This document shows positions 10,200-19,907 of a DNA stretch of 64,000 nt, in pieces; position 1 is the stretch's first letter, and every line of letters begins with the position of its first letter. This DNA comes from Pseudomonas fluorescens. Lineage in GTDB: Bacteria > Pseudomonadota > Gammaproteobacteria > Pseudomonadales > Pseudomonadaceae. A model generated the notes under the pieces. That model was not told the origin of the DNA, did no database searches, and was given only the letters and a program-made list of their open reading frames with translations. The stretch covers positions 100,751 through 164,750 of the forward strand of contig NZ_KZ477993.1 in assembly GCF_002837185.1 (NCBI RefSeq), read 5' to 3'. Made by a program: the position numbers and the translations under genes.

Positions 10200-11102
10200 A
10201 TGACTGATCTACCGGACACCGACTTCACCCAACGCTTTATCTTTGACGAGAACGACGCCCGCGGCGAGCTGGTCTCGTTGGAGCTCAGCTATGCCGAAGT
10301 CCTTGCCAAACACGCGTATCCGGAGCCGGTCGCGCAATTGCTCGGTGAGTTGATGGCGGCGGCTGCGCTGCTGGTGGGCACGATGAAATTCGACGGCTTG
10401 CTGATCCTGCAGGCGCGTTCCGAAGGTCCGATCCCGATGCTGATGATCGAGTGTTCCAGCGAGCGCGAAATCCGTGGCCTGGCTCGCTATGACGTCGACC
10501 GGATCACCCCGAACGCGACATTTTCCGAGCTGATGGCCGATGGTGTGCTGGCGATCACCGTTGACCCGACCGAGGGCCAGCGCTACCAGGGCATCGTTGA
10601 TCTGGACGGCGAGACCCTGTCGGACTGCTTTACAAACTATTTCGTCATGTCCCAGCAGGTCGGCACCAAGTTCTGGCTCAACGCCAACGGCAAGCGCGCT
10701 CGCGGCCTGTTGTTGCAGCAGTTGCCGGCTGACCGTATCAAGGACGAGGATGAGCGCACCGATAGCTGGCGCAAGCTGACCGCCCTGGCTGGCACCCTGA
10801 CTGCTGAAGAATTGCTGGGCCTGGACAACGAGACCATCCTGCATCGCCTGTACCACGAAGAAGCGGTGCGCCTGTTCGACGAGCAGTCCCTGCGCTTCAA
10901 TTGCAGCTGCTCCCGCGAGCGTTCCGCCAACGCCCTGGTCAGCCTTGGCCTGGAAGATGCGCAAAATCTGGTGGTGGAACACGGTGGCCATATCGAGATC
11001 GACTGCCAGTTCTGCAACGAGCGTTATCTGTTCGATGCCGCCGATGTTGCTCAATTATTCGCCGGTGCAGGCAGCGACACCCCTTCCGACACCCGTAACT
11101 AA
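10200..11102 (+). CDS. hslO: Hsp33, redox-regulated chaperone
   Basis: 300 residues, usual length. It holds unfolding proteins when oxidative stress releases its zinc. The C-terminal zinc centre is visible as NCSCS followed by CQFC (CxC ... CxxC, about residues 238-271). The frame extends upstream, but conserved sequence begins at [15 protein letters not shown], so ATG 10200 is the start even though its ribosome site is weak. It precedes pckA as in enterobacteria. Confidence 0.95.
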   Translation: MTDLPDTDFTQRFIFDENDARGELVSLELSYAEVLAKHAYPEPVAQLLGELMAAAALLVGTMKFDGLLILQARSEGPIPMLMIECSSEREIRGLARYDVDRITPNATFSELMADGVLAITVDPTEGQRYQGIVDLDGETLSDCFTNYFVMSQQVGTKFWLNANGKRARGLLLQQLPADRIKDEDERTDSWRKLTALAGTLTAEELLGLDNETILHRLYHEEAVRLFDEQSLRFNCSCSRERSANALVSLGLEDAQNLVVEHGGHIEIDCQFCNERYLFDAADVAQLFAGAGSDTPSDTRN

Positions 11103-11281
11103 AACGTTTAAGCACAGGTAAATCACCTGCCAAATGCCGGATTAGAGGCGTTCTGACGGGAGGGCCCTACTCTTTTTGGGCTTTTCTGGCATAATCCGGC
11201 CCACTTTTTTCGCGGTAGTAGTGCGCAACTTTCTACTACAAAACGTTTGGAGCACTCGGCCATAGGCCGACGGGGAACCTC
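11103..11281 (+). promoter_or_regulatory. pckA leader region with inverted repeats
   Basis: Contains a likely -10 (GGCATAATCC near 11180-11195). An inverted repeat GTAGTAG...CTACTAC lies at about 11215-11239, and CGGCCATAGGCCG sits close before the pckA start. The palindromic AAAACGTTT occurs twice, at 11101-11109 and 11240-11248, resembling half of a Cra-type site. Which of these is functional is inference. Confidence 0.4.
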
Positions 11282-12823
11282 ATGACGCAAGCCAATAACG
11301 CCGTATACACCGATCTGAGTGTTGACGATCTGGTCAAAGAAGCCCTGCAGCGCGGTGAAGGCGTGCTTGCCGATACTGGCGCGCTGGTCGTAGAAACGGG
11401 TCACCGCACTGGCCGTTCGCCGGTCGACCGCTTCATCGTTGAAGAGCCTACTACCCAGGACGCAATCGCCTGGGGCCCGATCAACCGCAAGTTCCCGGCC
11501 GACAAGTTCGATGCCCTGTGGGCTCGCGTCGAAGCGTTCAACAACGCGCAAGAGCACTTCGTTTCCCACGTTCACGTAGGGGCTTCCGAAGACCACTACC
11601 TGGCCGTGAAAATGACCACCCAGACTGCCTGGCAGAACCTGTTCGGTCGTTGCCTGTTCATCAACCCGGCCCAGTACAACCCGGCCGGTCGTGACGAGTG
11701 GCAAGTGCTCAACGTGGCCAACTTCGAGTGCGTGCCAGAGCGTGACGGCACCAACTCCGACGGTTGCGTGATCCTCAATTTCGCCCAGAAAAAAGTGCTG
11801 ATCGCCGGCATGCGTTACGCCGGTGAAATGAAGAAAGCCATGTTCTCGGTGCAGAACTTCCTGCTGCCGGCCTCCGACGTGTTGCCGATGCACTGCGCCG
11901 CCAACATCGGCGAAGCAGGCGACGTGACCCTGTTCTTCGGCCTGTCGGGTACCGGTAAAACCACCCTGTCCGCCGACGAAAGCCGCTACCTGATCGGTGA
12001 CGACGAACACGGTTGGGGCGAAGGCGTGGTGTTCAACATCGAAGGCGGTTGCTATGCCAAGTGCATCGACCTGTCCGAGAAGAACGAGCCGGTTATCTGG
12101 AAGGCCATCAAGCACGGCGCCGTGCTGGAAAACGTCGTTATCGACGAAGCCGGGCATGCTGACTACACCAATGTCAGCCTGACCCAGAACAGCCGCGCCG
12201 CCTACCCGTTGGAGCACGTTGCCAAGCGTTCCGAGAAGAACCTGGGCGGCGAGCCCAACGCGGTGATCTTCCTGACCTGCGACCTGACCGGTGTACTGCC
12301 GCCCGTGTCGATCCTCAGCGAAGAACAAGCGGCCTACCACTTCCTGTCCGGCTACACCGCACTGGTGGGCTCGACCGAAATGGGTTCGGGCAGCGGCATC
12401 AAGTCGACCTTCTCCACCTGCTTCGGTGCACCGTTCTTCCCACGCCCGGCCGGTGAATACGCTGAGCTGTTGATCAAGCGCATCCGCGGCTTCGGCTCCA
12501 AGGTCTACCTGGTCAACACCGGCTGGACCGGCGGCGGCTACGGTGTCGGCAAACGCTTCAACATCCCGACCACTCGCGGCGTGATCGCAGCGATCCAGAG
12601 CGGCGCGTTGATCGGTGCCGAGACTGAGCACCTCGACACCATCAACCTCGACGTGCCATTGGCCGTACCGGGCGTTGAGACCGGCCTGTTGAACCCGCGC
12701 AACACCTGGTCCGACAAGTCGGCCTACGATGAAGCAGCGAAGGCGCTGGCCGGTTTGTTCATCGAGAACTTCAAGAAGTTTGAAGTGAGTGATGCGATCA
12801 AGGCTGCGGGTCCTAAGTTGTAA
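11282..12823 (+). CDS. pckA: Phosphoenolpyruvate carboxykinase (ATP)
   Basis: 513 residues. Converts oxaloacetate and ATP to PEP, the entry step of gluconeogenesis from organic acids. Diagnostic segments: the kinase P-loop [13 protein letters not shown] at about 222-234, the R-G-S-P element [11 protein letters not shown] near 43-53, and the metal-binding IGDDEHGW. A terminator follows directly. The neighbourhood hslR-hslO-pckA is shared with enterobacteria. Confidence 0.97.
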   Translation: MTQANNAVYTDLSVDDLVKEALQRGEGVLADTGALVVETGHRTGRSPVDRFIVEEPTTQDAIAWGPINRKFPADKFDALWARVEAFNNAQEHFVSHVHVGASEDHYLAVKMTTQTAWQNLFGRCLFINPAQYNPAGRDEWQVLNVANFECVPERDGTNSDGCVILNFAQKKVLIAGMRYAGEMKKAMFSVQNFLLPASDVLPMHCAANIGEAGDVTLFFGLSGTGKTTLSADESRYLIGDDEHGWGEGVVFNIEGGCYAKCIDLSEKNEPVIWKAIKHGAVLENVVIDEAGHADYTNVSLTQNSRAAYPLEHVAKRSEKNLGGEPNAVIFLTCDLTGVLPPVSILSEEQAAYHFLSGYTALVGSTEMGSGSGIKSTFSTCFGAPFFPRPAGEYAELLIKRIRGFGSKVYLVNTGWTGGGYGVGKRFNIPTTRGVIAAIQSGALIGAETEHLDTINLDVPLAVPGVETGLLNPRNTWSDKSAYDEAAKALAGLFIENFKKFEVSDAIKAAGPKL

Positions 12824-12842
12824 GAACCGCACGCTGTGAAGA

Positions 12843-12868
12843 AGCCGCCCCTTGTGGGCGGCTTTTTT
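12843..12868 (+). terminator. Rho-independent terminator of pckA
   Basis: Stem GCCGCCC / GGGCGGC with a short loop followed by TTTTTT, 20 bases after the pckA stop. Confidence 0.92.
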
Positions 12869-12913
12869 GTGCGCGACAGGTTGTATCCCGCTCGCCGGAT
12901 TTGCGCAGATCCA

Positions 12914-13004
12914 ATGTGGGAGGGGGCTTGCCCCCGATTGCGGTGTACCAGTCAAGGGTGGGCCGCCTGACACACCGCTATCGGGGGCAAGCCCCCTCCC
13001 ACAC
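12914..13004. repeat. REPIN
   Basis: Facing REP units ATGTGGGAGGGGGCTTGCCC and GGGGGCAAGCCCCCTCCCAC with a ~45-base middle. Lies between pckA and the convergent DUF1493-like gene. Confidence 0.9.
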
Positions 13005-13026
13005 TTGATTCTCGGTGTACTTCAGG

Positions 13027-13659
13027 TCAGCTCAGGTTTTCCAGTGTTTGCGTATCCCAGCTATGGGTCTTGATCGCCAAATAAAGCATACCGATGGTCA
13101 GCGGTACTTTTTCGCCACGCCCCTTGGCTCGACGCTTGAGAAACACATCAAACACCGGCGGGTTGAAGTAGCGATAAGTGTCGAAGTCGCCCAGGTCGAG
13201 CGCAAACTCCTGCTCCAGCGCTTCCATCAGCTGCTTGGCCTCACTGCCATCACAGCCCAGGTCGAAGTTGAGTGAGGTTTGCAGGCGGATGGTCCTGTGC
13301 TTCGGCAGGCCAATTTCTTCGTGCAGCAATTGCAGGAGCTGCTGCATGACGGGGTCTTCGGGGAAGTCGGGGGCGAGGTTCATGGTTGCGGCTATGAATA
13401 AAGGGTGAGTGTTTTGTGCTTTGCAATAAAGATTCTGGGTGCTCAATAACCCGATTCCTGTCACAAGGGCAACTATCGGCAGGCTTTCCAGGTGCGTTTC
13501 TTTGATCCAATTGGTGGCATGGAACAGAAGCGCTGGTCCCGTTATAAGAAGGCAAAGTCCAAGCCATTTTCTGAGTACTGACAGCTTTATTGTCCTCTCA
13601 ATTATTGCAGCGAGTACAAGGAGGAACAGCAGATTGATCCACTGGGTGTAATCGGTCAT
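13027..13659 (-). CDS. DUF1493-like acyl-carrier-type protein with membrane anchor
   Basis: 210 residues from ATG 13659 (GGTGG site upstream). Two to three hydrophobic segments fill about residues 6-80 (LLFLLVLAAIIE, LGLCLLITGPALLF, PIVALVTGIGLL). After them comes a ~110-residue domain with LNFDLGCDGSEAKQLMEALE, matching the D-x-G-x-D-G-x-D/E-A pattern I know from DUF1493 proteins, which resemble acyl carrier proteins but lack the phosphopantetheine serine motif DSL. The upstream gene ends 4 bases before it, so they form an operon. No function is known; the membrane anchor is unusual for the family. Confidence 0.7.
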   Translation of the reverse strand: MTDYTQWINLLFLLVLAAIIERTIKLSVLRKWLGLCLLITGPALLFHATNWIKETHLESLPIVALVTGIGLLSTQNLYCKAQNTHPLFIAATMNLAPDFPEDPVMQQLLQLLHEEIGLPKHRTIRLQTSLNFDLGCDGSEAKQLMEALEQEFALDLGDFDTYRYFNPPVFDVFLKRRAKGRGEKVPLTIGMLYLAIKTHSWDTQTLENLS

Positions 13660-13663
13660 CGTA

Positions 13664-14146
13664 TTAGCCACCCTGAAACTGTCGGACCATGGCCGACAGT
13701 GATCGCTGAGGGCCGATACCGCCGTTGACCTGCGCGTCGAGACCGATAATGACATCGCCGGCGTGATAGCTGCGAATGATCCCTTTGACTATCAGGCTGG
13801 CGGTCGTCCCTACGATGCCTCCGATGGGTCGAGATACCAAGCTGACAGGCGCTGCCAAAGCGCTGCCTATCAACCCTGCAAGGATTTCCCCTCGTGTGTT
13901 AAGCAAGTCTGCCTGCTGTCGACTCAGCGGCTTTGAAATCGCGACTGTTATTTTGCAGGGCAAGTCACGGGCAAGCATTTTTTCGTAAAGATCCCTGAGG
14001 TGATTGCGTACCTCGTTTGCGGAGTCTCCTGCTTCCAGCGGGCATAGGTCGACCAAGGCGTGGCGATTTTCAGGTAAAACAGTGAAGCGAATCACTGTGA
14101 AGATGACGCCATAGTGGCCAATGTGTTGAGTCCTTTCGATGTTCAC
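13664..14146 (-). CDS. Uncharacterised protein, partner of DUF1493-like gene
   Basis: 160 residues from a GTG start with a weak ribosome site, so the start may lie elsewhere. The middle (about 88-125) is rich in Gly, Ala and small residues (GLIGSALAAPVSLVSRPIGGIVG) and could insert in a membrane. The N-terminal half looks like a soluble alpha/beta domain (FTVIRFTVLPENRHALVDL). I do not recognise a family. It is four bases upstream of the DUF1493-like gene, so the two are probably made together. Confidence 0.6.
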   Translation of the reverse strand: MNIERTQHIGHYGVIFTVIRFTVLPENRHALVDLCPLEAGDSANEVRNHLRDLYEKMLARDLPCKITVAISKPLSRQQADLLNTRGEILAGLIGSALAAPVSLVSRPIGGIVGTTASLIVKGIIRSYHAGDVIIGLDAQVNGGIGPQRSLSAMVRQFQGG

Positions 14147-14326
14147 GGGGTTCTGCCGAGCAGTTGAGACCGCGCTATTTTCATTCAGCTACGCGTAACT
14201 TCTATAGAGGGTTGGGCGGGTATTTGAAGCAGTTTGGGAAAGGGATGGCGCAACGTTTGGTGGTTTCCTACAGTGGACTCCGGCCTTTATGGCTTGGCAG
14301 TGATTTAACAGGCGAAACTGCTCAAT

Positions 14327-14428
14327 TGTATGAGCGAGCTTGCTCGCGAAAAACTCAAGGACGCCGCGTTCTTTCTGATTTACCGCGTCATCGTTGACGA
14401 TTTTCGCGAGCAAGCTCGCCCCTACATA
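14327..14428. repeat. REP doublet, GAGCGAGCTTGCTCGCGAA type
   Basis: Left unit TGAGCGAGCTTGCTCGCGAA and right unit TTCGCGAGCAAGCTCGCCCC face each other about 55 bases apart. This is a different REP family from the GGGGGCTTGCCCCC units elsewhere in the window. Confidence 0.85.
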
Positions 14429-14437
14429 GGGCGTTGC

Positions 14438-14734
14438 TTAGATTTGCGCTTGTTCAGGTTGCAGTTGTACGTGTTGCGCGGCTTCCAGCAAATCACAGCC
14501 GTCCTGAACGAGCAGGTACAGGGCATTGATAATGTGTGAAATGTCTTTGAGGTCGGCGTGTTCGAAGGTCAGGCAGGAGAAAGTTTCGAGCAAGTCCGTG
14601 GCTGCGCGGATGCGTTGATGGGCGGCGGACTGGATGTCTTCGGCGTTGGCTTCGGTGTCGATAAGAAGTGGGTGGGTGTCGGTGAAGTTGGTGCGTAGCT
14701 GACGATAGCGCTCCATCGTTTCAGGTGTTTGCAT
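14438..14734 (-). CDS. Small uncharacterised helical protein
   Basis: 98 residues, mostly helical and acidic, no membrane segment or signal peptide. It resembles in size and pattern the small Pseudomonas-specific DUF3077/DUF6124 proteins, but I cannot confirm membership. The ribosome site is poor at both candidate starts (MQTPET at 14734 and MERYRQL at 14716). It stands alone between a REP doublet and a non-coding leader. Confidence 0.5.
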   Translation of the reverse strand: MQTPETMERYRQLRTNFTDTHPLLIDTEANAEDIQSAAHQRIRAATDLLETFSCLTFEHADLKDISHIINALYLLVQDGCDLLEAAQHVQLQPEQAQI

Positions 14735-15033
14735 TTGGAGGTACTCGGTTTGCTGTTAGGTAACCGACATCACCGTGGCCAAACGGTGGGTGGCGGACTG
14801 TGCGCGGGTTGGCCAACCGGAAACAGCACCGGCACGTCCGAAGACGTCCCCCACACAGCCGCCATAGCACTGCAATACGAGACGATAGACGTACGCAGAG
14901 CAGACAATGGCACTTATGTGTGCTGTTTTCTGGGTGACCAAACCCGGTCGCTGATTTGGCAGCGACGGAACGAACCTTAGAAGTGAGTGTGTTATTGGGC
15001 AATAAACAGATGGTTTAATCGTTCGTGATGCAA
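14735..15033. other. Intergenic leader-like region
   Basis: About 300 bases with no convincing gene. On the minus strand the part next to the small gene carries the palindromic GGTTGGCCAACC (14808-14819) and a GC-rich block that looks like recurrent sequence upstream of small Pseudomonas ORFs, from memory only. A 101-codon frame crosses it but has no ribosome site or family features. Confidence 0.35.
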
Positions 15034-15633
15034 TCACCCACTGACAGGCTTGCTGATACACCGCTCAAAAATCGCCTCCAACCCCCGATAATCACACGCC
15101 ACCGCATCAATATTCGCGGGTACCCACGACGCGTGTTTCACCAGCCACCAGTTCACCGAAAATCCGGCATTTACGATGATTTGTTCAAACAAAATCCGTT
15201 GCGCTCTGCCGTTGCCTTCGCGGAAGGGGTGAATGACGTTGAGGTCGCCGTAAGCCTCGGCAACCTGCTTTACCAGTTCGGCCTGGCTAATGGCGATAAA
15301 CCAGTTTGCTTCCTCCATACGCCGAATGATCTTCGCAGCTTCCGGCAGGATGCGTTCTGGGGTACAGAAAAGGGTGTCACCTTTCTGGAGGTTGACGCTG
15401 CGCAGTTCGCCGGCCCAGTCGTAAATGTCGCCGAACAGGATGCGGTGGATGTGTTGCAAGCGGTTGAGGTCATAAGGCGGCGGGAAGAGGGCGAGATTAC
15501 CTGCGGCGATTTCAGATAATTCCCGCTCCGCCTCGTGCAGGCTGGTTTCGTCAAGCAAATCGAGGCGGTTGCACAGGACGCTGCTACCGGGGTAGCAGTA
15601 TGGGTCCTGGCCCACCCCGTATTTGTCGAGCAT
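15034..15633 (-). CDS. fic: Fic-domain toxin (FicT class, AMPylator)
   Basis: 199 residues. The core Fic motif is complete as HPFREGNGRAQR (about residues 135-146), with the catalytic histidine and the phosphate-anchoring GNGR. No inhibitory helix is seen inside the protein, so it should be held in check by the small protein encoded just upstream, as in class I Fic proteins. Family knowledge: such toxins AMPylate GyrB/ParE and block replication; Fic-1 of P. fluorescens 2P24 does this. The start ATG overlaps the antitoxin stop (TGATG), so translation is coupled. Confidence 0.93.
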   Translation of the reverse strand: MLDKYGVGQDPYCYPGSSVLCNRLDLLDETSLHEAERELSEIAAGNLALFPPPYDLNRLQHIHRILFGDIYDWAGELRSVNLQKGDTLFCTPERILPEAAKIIRRMEEANWFIAISQAELVKQVAEAYGDLNVIHPFREGNGRAQRILFEQIIVNAGFSVNWWLVKHASWVPANIDAVACDYRGLEAIFERCISKPVSG

Positions 15634-15803
15634 CAGCGCGGGGTATTGCGGTACTTGGCAAGCACGGCTTCGCGGGTCGGCAAGGGTTTGTCGACGTCGG
15701 CCGGTTGGGTGTCGAACCCTTCCAGGCGCAGGCTGGCCAGGTAATTGGAACGGCGGATCTTGTGATAGTGATCCTGTTTTTGCTCAAAAGTCAGTTCGCT
15801 CAT
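15633..15803 (-). CDS. Fic antitoxin (YhfG/AntF-like)
   Basis: 56 residues from ATG 15803, which has a good AGGAG site; the longer upstream frame is not needed. The sequence NYLASLRLEGFD contains S-x-x-x-E-G, the inhibitory-helix motif whose glutamate blocks ATP binding in the partner Fic protein. It is directly upstream of fic and overlaps it, the usual order for class I Fic modules. Confidence 0.88.
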   Translation of the reverse strand: MSELTFEQKQDHYHKIRRSNYLASLRLEGFDTQPADVDKPLPTREAVLAKYRNTPR

Positions 15804-15979
15804 TGCAGCGTACTCCTGGTTAGCAAGGCTTTGATTGTAGCGCAATGCATCAAGGGAAAGGCAGGATAAAAACCACGTCACATTCCTTATAAAAAATCCG
15901 CCAGCGCGCTGAATTCAGCGTATGTTTCACCGCAAAATCTTGTAGGGCGATTCCGCCTTCTACTTAAAGGGAGTTAAGC

Positions 15980-17155
15980 ATGGGTTTGCTTCGTGTCGCT
16001 TCGGCGATGTCATTGTGTGCGGTGGCTTTTTCGATCCAGGCCGAGCAGTTGCCGATCGAGGTGCTCAGCGCGGTGGTCAAGGACCAGAAGATCGCCGATG
16101 CCGAGGTGCTGTTGCAACGCAACGGTGCGCAGAACGTTGTAGGCCGCACCAACGCCCAGGGGCAGGTGACGCTGACCAGCGAGGCGGCTGACGACGCCAG
16201 CAATCTATTGATCATCAAGAAACCGGGCTACTCCAACCTGGTGGTGAAATGCCCGTGCAAGGGCATGACCTATGCCGTCAGCCCGGTCATGGAAAACCTC
16301 GATGGTCTGCGCGTGGTGCTGACCTGGGGCCAGACGCCGGACGATCTCGACTCCCATATGATCTTCCCCGGCAACAATATCTACTTCGAGAACAAGACTG
16401 GCACCGACGCCGAGCTGGACGTGGACGACACCGACAGCTACGGCCCGGAAACCATCACCCTGCAGAAGAAGCACTACGGCGAAAGCTACGTTTACGCCGT
16501 GCATGACTACAGCAACGGCGGCAATCCAGGTTCGCGCCAGTTGTCCAACAGTGAAGCCAAGGTGTTTGTGTACATGGGCCAATCCCTGGTGCGCACCTAC
16601 TACGTGCCGAAAAACCGCAGCGGTAACCTGTGGACCGTGTTTCGCATGACCGGCAGCGGCGACTTCCAGGACATCAACACCTTCAACGGCGTGATGGTGG
16701 ATGCTGCGAATGTGCTCAATGAAGTCAAACCGTTACTGGATGACAGTGTTGCGGTGGCGGCTGTCGCGGTCAGCTCTTCGGCCCAAACCGATGCCAAGCG
16801 TCTGAACGTTCAAGGCGAAGCGGCCTATCAGGCCGGGAACCTTGACCAGGCCATCGACCTGTTCCGCCAGGCCATCGAGTTGGACAATGGCTTCGGCAAG
16901 GCCTACGGCAATCTGGGCCTGGCATATCAGAAGGCAGGCAATACCGCGGAGTCGATCTGGGCCAACCGCAAGGCCATTGCCCTGGCGACGGGTGCCAATG
17001 CGGCAACCGTACGCGCGGGTGCCTACTACAACATTGCACGGATCTACGAAGCGGCAGGGCAGTTTGCCGATGCGTTGCGTCACTACCAGTTGGCCAAGGA
17101 ACAGAAAGCCAATCCGGTGTACGACACGGCGATCGAGCGGGTGCAGAATCGCTGA
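15980..17155 (+). CDS. Secreted YfaP-like protein with TPR repeats
   Basis: 391 residues. An N-terminal signal peptide (about 1-22, ending near IQAEQ) is followed by an immunoglobulin-like/carboxypeptidase-regulatory segment. Next comes a YfaP-like domain (LRVVLTWGQTPDDLDSHMIF, about 110-129, through to VHDYSNGG). The C-terminal ~120 residues hold at least three TPR units (AAYQAGNLDQAIDLFRQAIE, AYGNLGLAYQKAGN, AYYNIARIYEAAGQFADALR). Likely periplasmic; the role is unknown. GGGAG lies before the ATG. It stands alone. Confidence 0.75.
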   Translation: MGLLRVASAMSLCAVAFSIQAEQLPIEVLSAVVKDQKIADAEVLLQRNGAQNVVGRTNAQGQVTLTSEAADDASNLLIIKKPGYSNLVVKCPCKGMTYAVSPVMENLDGLRVVLTWGQTPDDLDSHMIFPGNNIYFENKTGTDAELDVDDTDSYGPETITLQKKHYGESYVYAVHDYSNGGNPGSRQLSNSEAKVFVYMGQSLVRTYYVPKNRSGNLWTVFRMTGSGDFQDINTFNGVMVDAANVLNEVKPLLDDSVAVAAVAVSSSAQTDAKRLNVQGEAAYQAGNLDQAIDLFRQAIELDNGFGKAYGNLGLAYQKAGNTAESIWANRKAIALATGANAATVRAGAYYNIARIYEAAGQFADALRHYQLAKEQKANPVYDTAIERVQNR

Positions 17156-17180
17156 TCCTGCCTGAGTGAAGCTCTAAACT

Positions 17181-17267
17181 GTGGGAGCGGGCCTGCTCGC
17201 GAACGCGGTCCGTCAGTATCAAATATGCTGACTGATCACCGCCTTCGCGAGCAAGCCCGCTCCCACA
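17181..17267. repeat. REP doublet, GTGGGAGCGGGC type
   Basis: Left unit GTGGGAGCGGGCCTGCTCGCGAA and right unit TTCGCGAGCAAGCCCGCTCCCAC, ~42 bases apart. It lies in the 284-base gap before recQ; the rest of that gap shows no gene. Confidence 0.88.
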
Positions 17268-17439
17268 TTTGGATCTGTGTTTTCCTGCTATTACTTTGGA
17301 ATATTCCTACTTCGGCCCTGGGCCATCTCCCAGCCTGTGTATCATCCTGTCTCTTTTTTCCATGCGACCTTTCTCGATCCGCTGAGCTTTCCGGGCTACG
17401 TTTTTAAGCCATGTTCAACGGTCAATGGAGTGACAGCCT

Positions 17440-19377
17440 ATGCACGACACCCTCCAGCAGGTCTTCGGTTATCCGCAGTTTCGTCCGGGCCAGGAAGAAA
17501 CGGTCAGCGCCGTATTGGCCGGTCGTTCGGCAGCGGCCATTTTCCCGACCGGGTCTGGCAAGTCGCTGTGTTATCAACTTTCGGCCGTACTGCTGCCGCA
17601 CCTGACGCTGGTGGTGTCGCCGCTGTTGGCGTTGATGCAGGACCAGTTGGGTTTCCTGAAGCGCCACGGTATTTCAGCGGGCAGTATCGATTCGGCCCAG
17701 AGCCGTGATGATGCCAACGATGTGATGGCCCGTGCGCGTTCGGGCGAGCTGAAAATCCTGATGATTTCAGTGGAGCGCTTGAAGAACGAGCGCTTTCGAA
17801 ACTTCCTGCAAAGCGTGCAGATCTCCTTGCTGGTGGTGGATGAGGCGCACTGCATTTCCGAATGGGGCCACAACTTTCGTCCGGACTATCTGAAGCTGCC
17901 GGACTACCAGCGCCAGTTCAAGATCCCGCAGGCGCTGCTGCTGACGGCCACCGCGACTCCCAGCGTGATTGCCGATATGCAGGGCAAGTTTGCGATTGCG
18001 CCGCAGGACGTGATTACCACCGGCTTCTACCGGCCCAACCTCAACTTGCTGGTGGAGCCGGTGAGCGGCGCGGACAAGCGCCGTCGCCTTGTGCAATGGA
18101 TGAGCGAGCGGGCCGACCAGCCGAGCATCGTGTACGTCACCCTGCAGAAAACCGCCGAGCAGATTGCCGAGCACCTGAACCGCAATGGCATCCAGGCCGA
18201 GGCGTATCACGCCGGTCTGCCCCACGATAAACGCGAGGGCATCCAGCAGCGTTTCATGGGCGGGCGCTCCAATTGCATCGTCGCCACCATCGCGTTTGGC
18301 ATGGGCATCGACAAAAGTGACATCCGCAACGTTGTGCACTTCGACCTGCCCAAATCCATCGAGAACTACAGCCAGGAAATCGGCCGGGCCGGTCGTGATG
18401 GGCGGCCCTCCGACTGCCTGGTGCTGGCCAACCGCGACAGCCTCAATGTGCTGGAGAACTTCGTGTACGGCGATACGCCGGAGCAGGAGGGTATCCGTCG
18501 AGTGCTGGAGGAGTTGCAAGCCGCACGGGGCGAGGGCCAGTGGGAGTTTTTGCTGAGGTCTTTGTCGGACCACAGCAATATTCGCGAGCTGCCGTTGAAG
18601 ACGCTGCTGGTACAACTGGAGCTCAAGGGCGTGATCGCGCCGCGCTACGCGTTTTATGCCGAATACCGTTTCAAGTACCTGATCGAACCCGAGGCCTTGC
18701 TCGCGCGTTTCTCCGGCGAGCGGCAGCAATTTGTCGCGGCGATCATCCAGGTGTGCAAGCGTGCAAAAACCTGGGCAACGGTGGATTTCGACGCGCTGTA
18801 TCAGCAGCACAATGCCGAGCGCAACCGAGTGGTCAAGGCGCTGGATTACTTCCAGGAGCAGGGCCTGATCGAGCTGGAAAGCAAGCAGATGACCGAGGTT
18901 TACAGCTTGCTGAATACCGATTTCGACGCACAGGTGCTGAGCACCGAGTTATACACAGGCTTCAAGCAACACGAAGTGACGGAGGTGGCGCGAATTCACG
19001 CCATGCTCGATCTGTTTGCCACCGAGCGCTGCCTTGGGCAACGTCTGGCGCAGTATTTTGGCGATGAAAACGCGCCGCAGCGTTGTGGGCACTGCTCGGT
19101 GTGCCACGGGCATGTCGCGCACTTGCCGGCGCCGCCGAGCTTGCCGCCGCTTGTGGATAAAAACTTCATGGGCCTGTGCGGTGATTTTATCCACAGGCAT
19201 CATGAGCACACCGGCCAATTACCGGGTGCGGAACGGCTGACGCGCTTTCTGGGCGGGATCAGCGTGCCGTTGTTCACCAAGTTGAAGGCGCGGGGCATTC
19301 CCGGTTTCGCCGCACTGGAGGACTACCCCTACGCCGATGTACGCGAGTGGGCCGAGGCCCATTTGAATGAGCTGTAA
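17440..19377 (+). CDS. recQ: RecQ-family ATP-dependent DNA helicase
   Basis: 645 residues. Superfamily 2 motifs in order: Q-like/0 ([12 protein letters not shown]), Walker [14 protein letters not shown] (about 31-43), DEAH box [13 protein letters not shown] (about 132-144), motif III LTATAT, motif [17 protein letters not shown] (about 310-324). A zinc-binding cluster C-x2-C-x2-C follows ([11 protein letters not shown], about 547-557). The end lacks a clear HRDC domain and is longer than a bare helicase core. Unwinds DNA 3'-5' in recombination and fork repair. A second, conventional RecQ may exist elsewhere in the genome. Confidence 0.92.
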   Translation: MHDTLQQVFGYPQFRPGQEETVSAVLAGRSAAAIFPTGSGKSLCYQLSAVLLPHLTLVVSPLLALMQDQLGFLKRHGISAGSIDSAQSRDDANDVMARARSGELKILMISVERLKNERFRNFLQSVQISLLVVDEAHCISEWGHNFRPDYLKLPDYQRQFKIPQALLLTATATPSVIADMQGKFAIAPQDVITTGFYRPNLNLLVEPVSGADKRRRLVQWMSERADQPSIVYVTLQKTAEQIAEHLNRNGIQAEAYHAGLPHDKREGIQQRFMGGRSNCIVATIAFGMGIDKSDIRNVVHFDLPKSIENYSQEIGRAGRDGRPSDCLVLANRDSLNVLENFVYGDTPEQEGIRRVLEELQAARGEGQWEFLLRSLSDHSNIRELPLKTLLVQLELKGVIAPRYAFYAEYRFKYLIEPEALLARFSGERQQFVAAIIQVCKRAKTWATVDFDALYQQHNAERNRVVKALDYFQEQGLIELESKQMTEVYSLLNTDFDAQVLSTELYTGFKQHEVTEVARIHAMLDLFATERCLGQRLAQYFGDENAPQRCGHCSVCHGHVAHLPAPPSLPPLVDKNFMGLCGDFIHRHHEHTGQLPGAERLTRFLGGISVPLFTKLKARGIPGFAALEDYPYADVREWAEAHLNEL

Positions 19378-19400
19378 ACCCACTTTCACCCGAGGTGCCC

Positions 19401-19832
19401 ATGCCTGACTCAGTGCCACAACGTGCCGATTACCCCCACTTCCAGCCGATCCTCACGCGCTGGCACGATAACGATGTGTATGGCCATGTGAACAATGTGA
19501 CCTACTACAGCTTCTTCGACACGGCGGTGAATACCTACCTGATCGAACAAGGCGGGTTGGATATCCATGACGGTGAAGTGGTTGGGTTTGTGGTGAGTTC
19601 GGCGTGTGATTATTTTGCGTCGATCGCTTTTCCCGAGCGCATCGAAATCGGCTTGCGGGTGGGCAAGCTGGGCAACAGTTCGGTGCAGTATGAGCTGGCG
19701 GTGTTCAAGGCTGGCGAGCAAGAGGCCTGCGCGGCGGGGCGCTTTGTGCATGTGTTTGTGGATAGAGCGTCGAACCAGCCGGTGACGATTCCGGGGCTGT
19801 TGCGCGAGGCGTTGCAGCGGTTGGTAGCCTGA
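19401..19832 (+). CDS. Acyl-CoA thioesterase, 4-hydroxybenzoyl-CoA thioesterase family
   Basis: 143 residues, hotdog fold. [22 protein letters not shown] (about 15-36) has the family's Asp-x-x-x-HVNN signature. Start at ATG 19401 with CGAGG upstream; an in-frame GTG at 19395 is less likely. It begins 24 bases after recQ and is probably co-transcribed. Substrate unknown. Confidence 0.87.
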   Translation: MPDSVPQRADYPHFQPILTRWHDNDVYGHVNNVTYYSFFDTAVNTYLIEQGGLDIHDGEVVGFVVSSACDYFASIAFPERIEIGLRVGKLGNSSVQYELAVFKAGEQEACAAGRFVHVFVDRASNQPVTIPGLLREALQRLVA

Positions 19833-19860
19833 CTCGGTCCCGCAAACGCTGCAGAACCAA

Positions 19861-19890
19861 ATGTGGGAGGGGGCAAGCCCCCTCCCACAT
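19861..19890. repeat. Perfect REP palindrome
   Basis: A 30-base perfect palindrome, ATGTGGGAGGGGGC-AA-GCCCCCTCCCACAT, where two REP ends are fused without the usual middle. It lies between convergent genes and could also act as a transcription stop. Confidence 0.88.
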
Positions 19891-19907
19891 GGGATTTTCG
19901 TCAGGCC

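Noticed and set aside
11123..12973. 616-codon minus-strand frame over pckA
   Set aside because: Antisense of pckA, running through its terminator and into a REPIN.
19155..19200. Two DnaA-box-like words facing each other (TGTGGATAA, TTATCCACA)
   Set aside because: They lie inside recQ codons and are explained by coding sequence.
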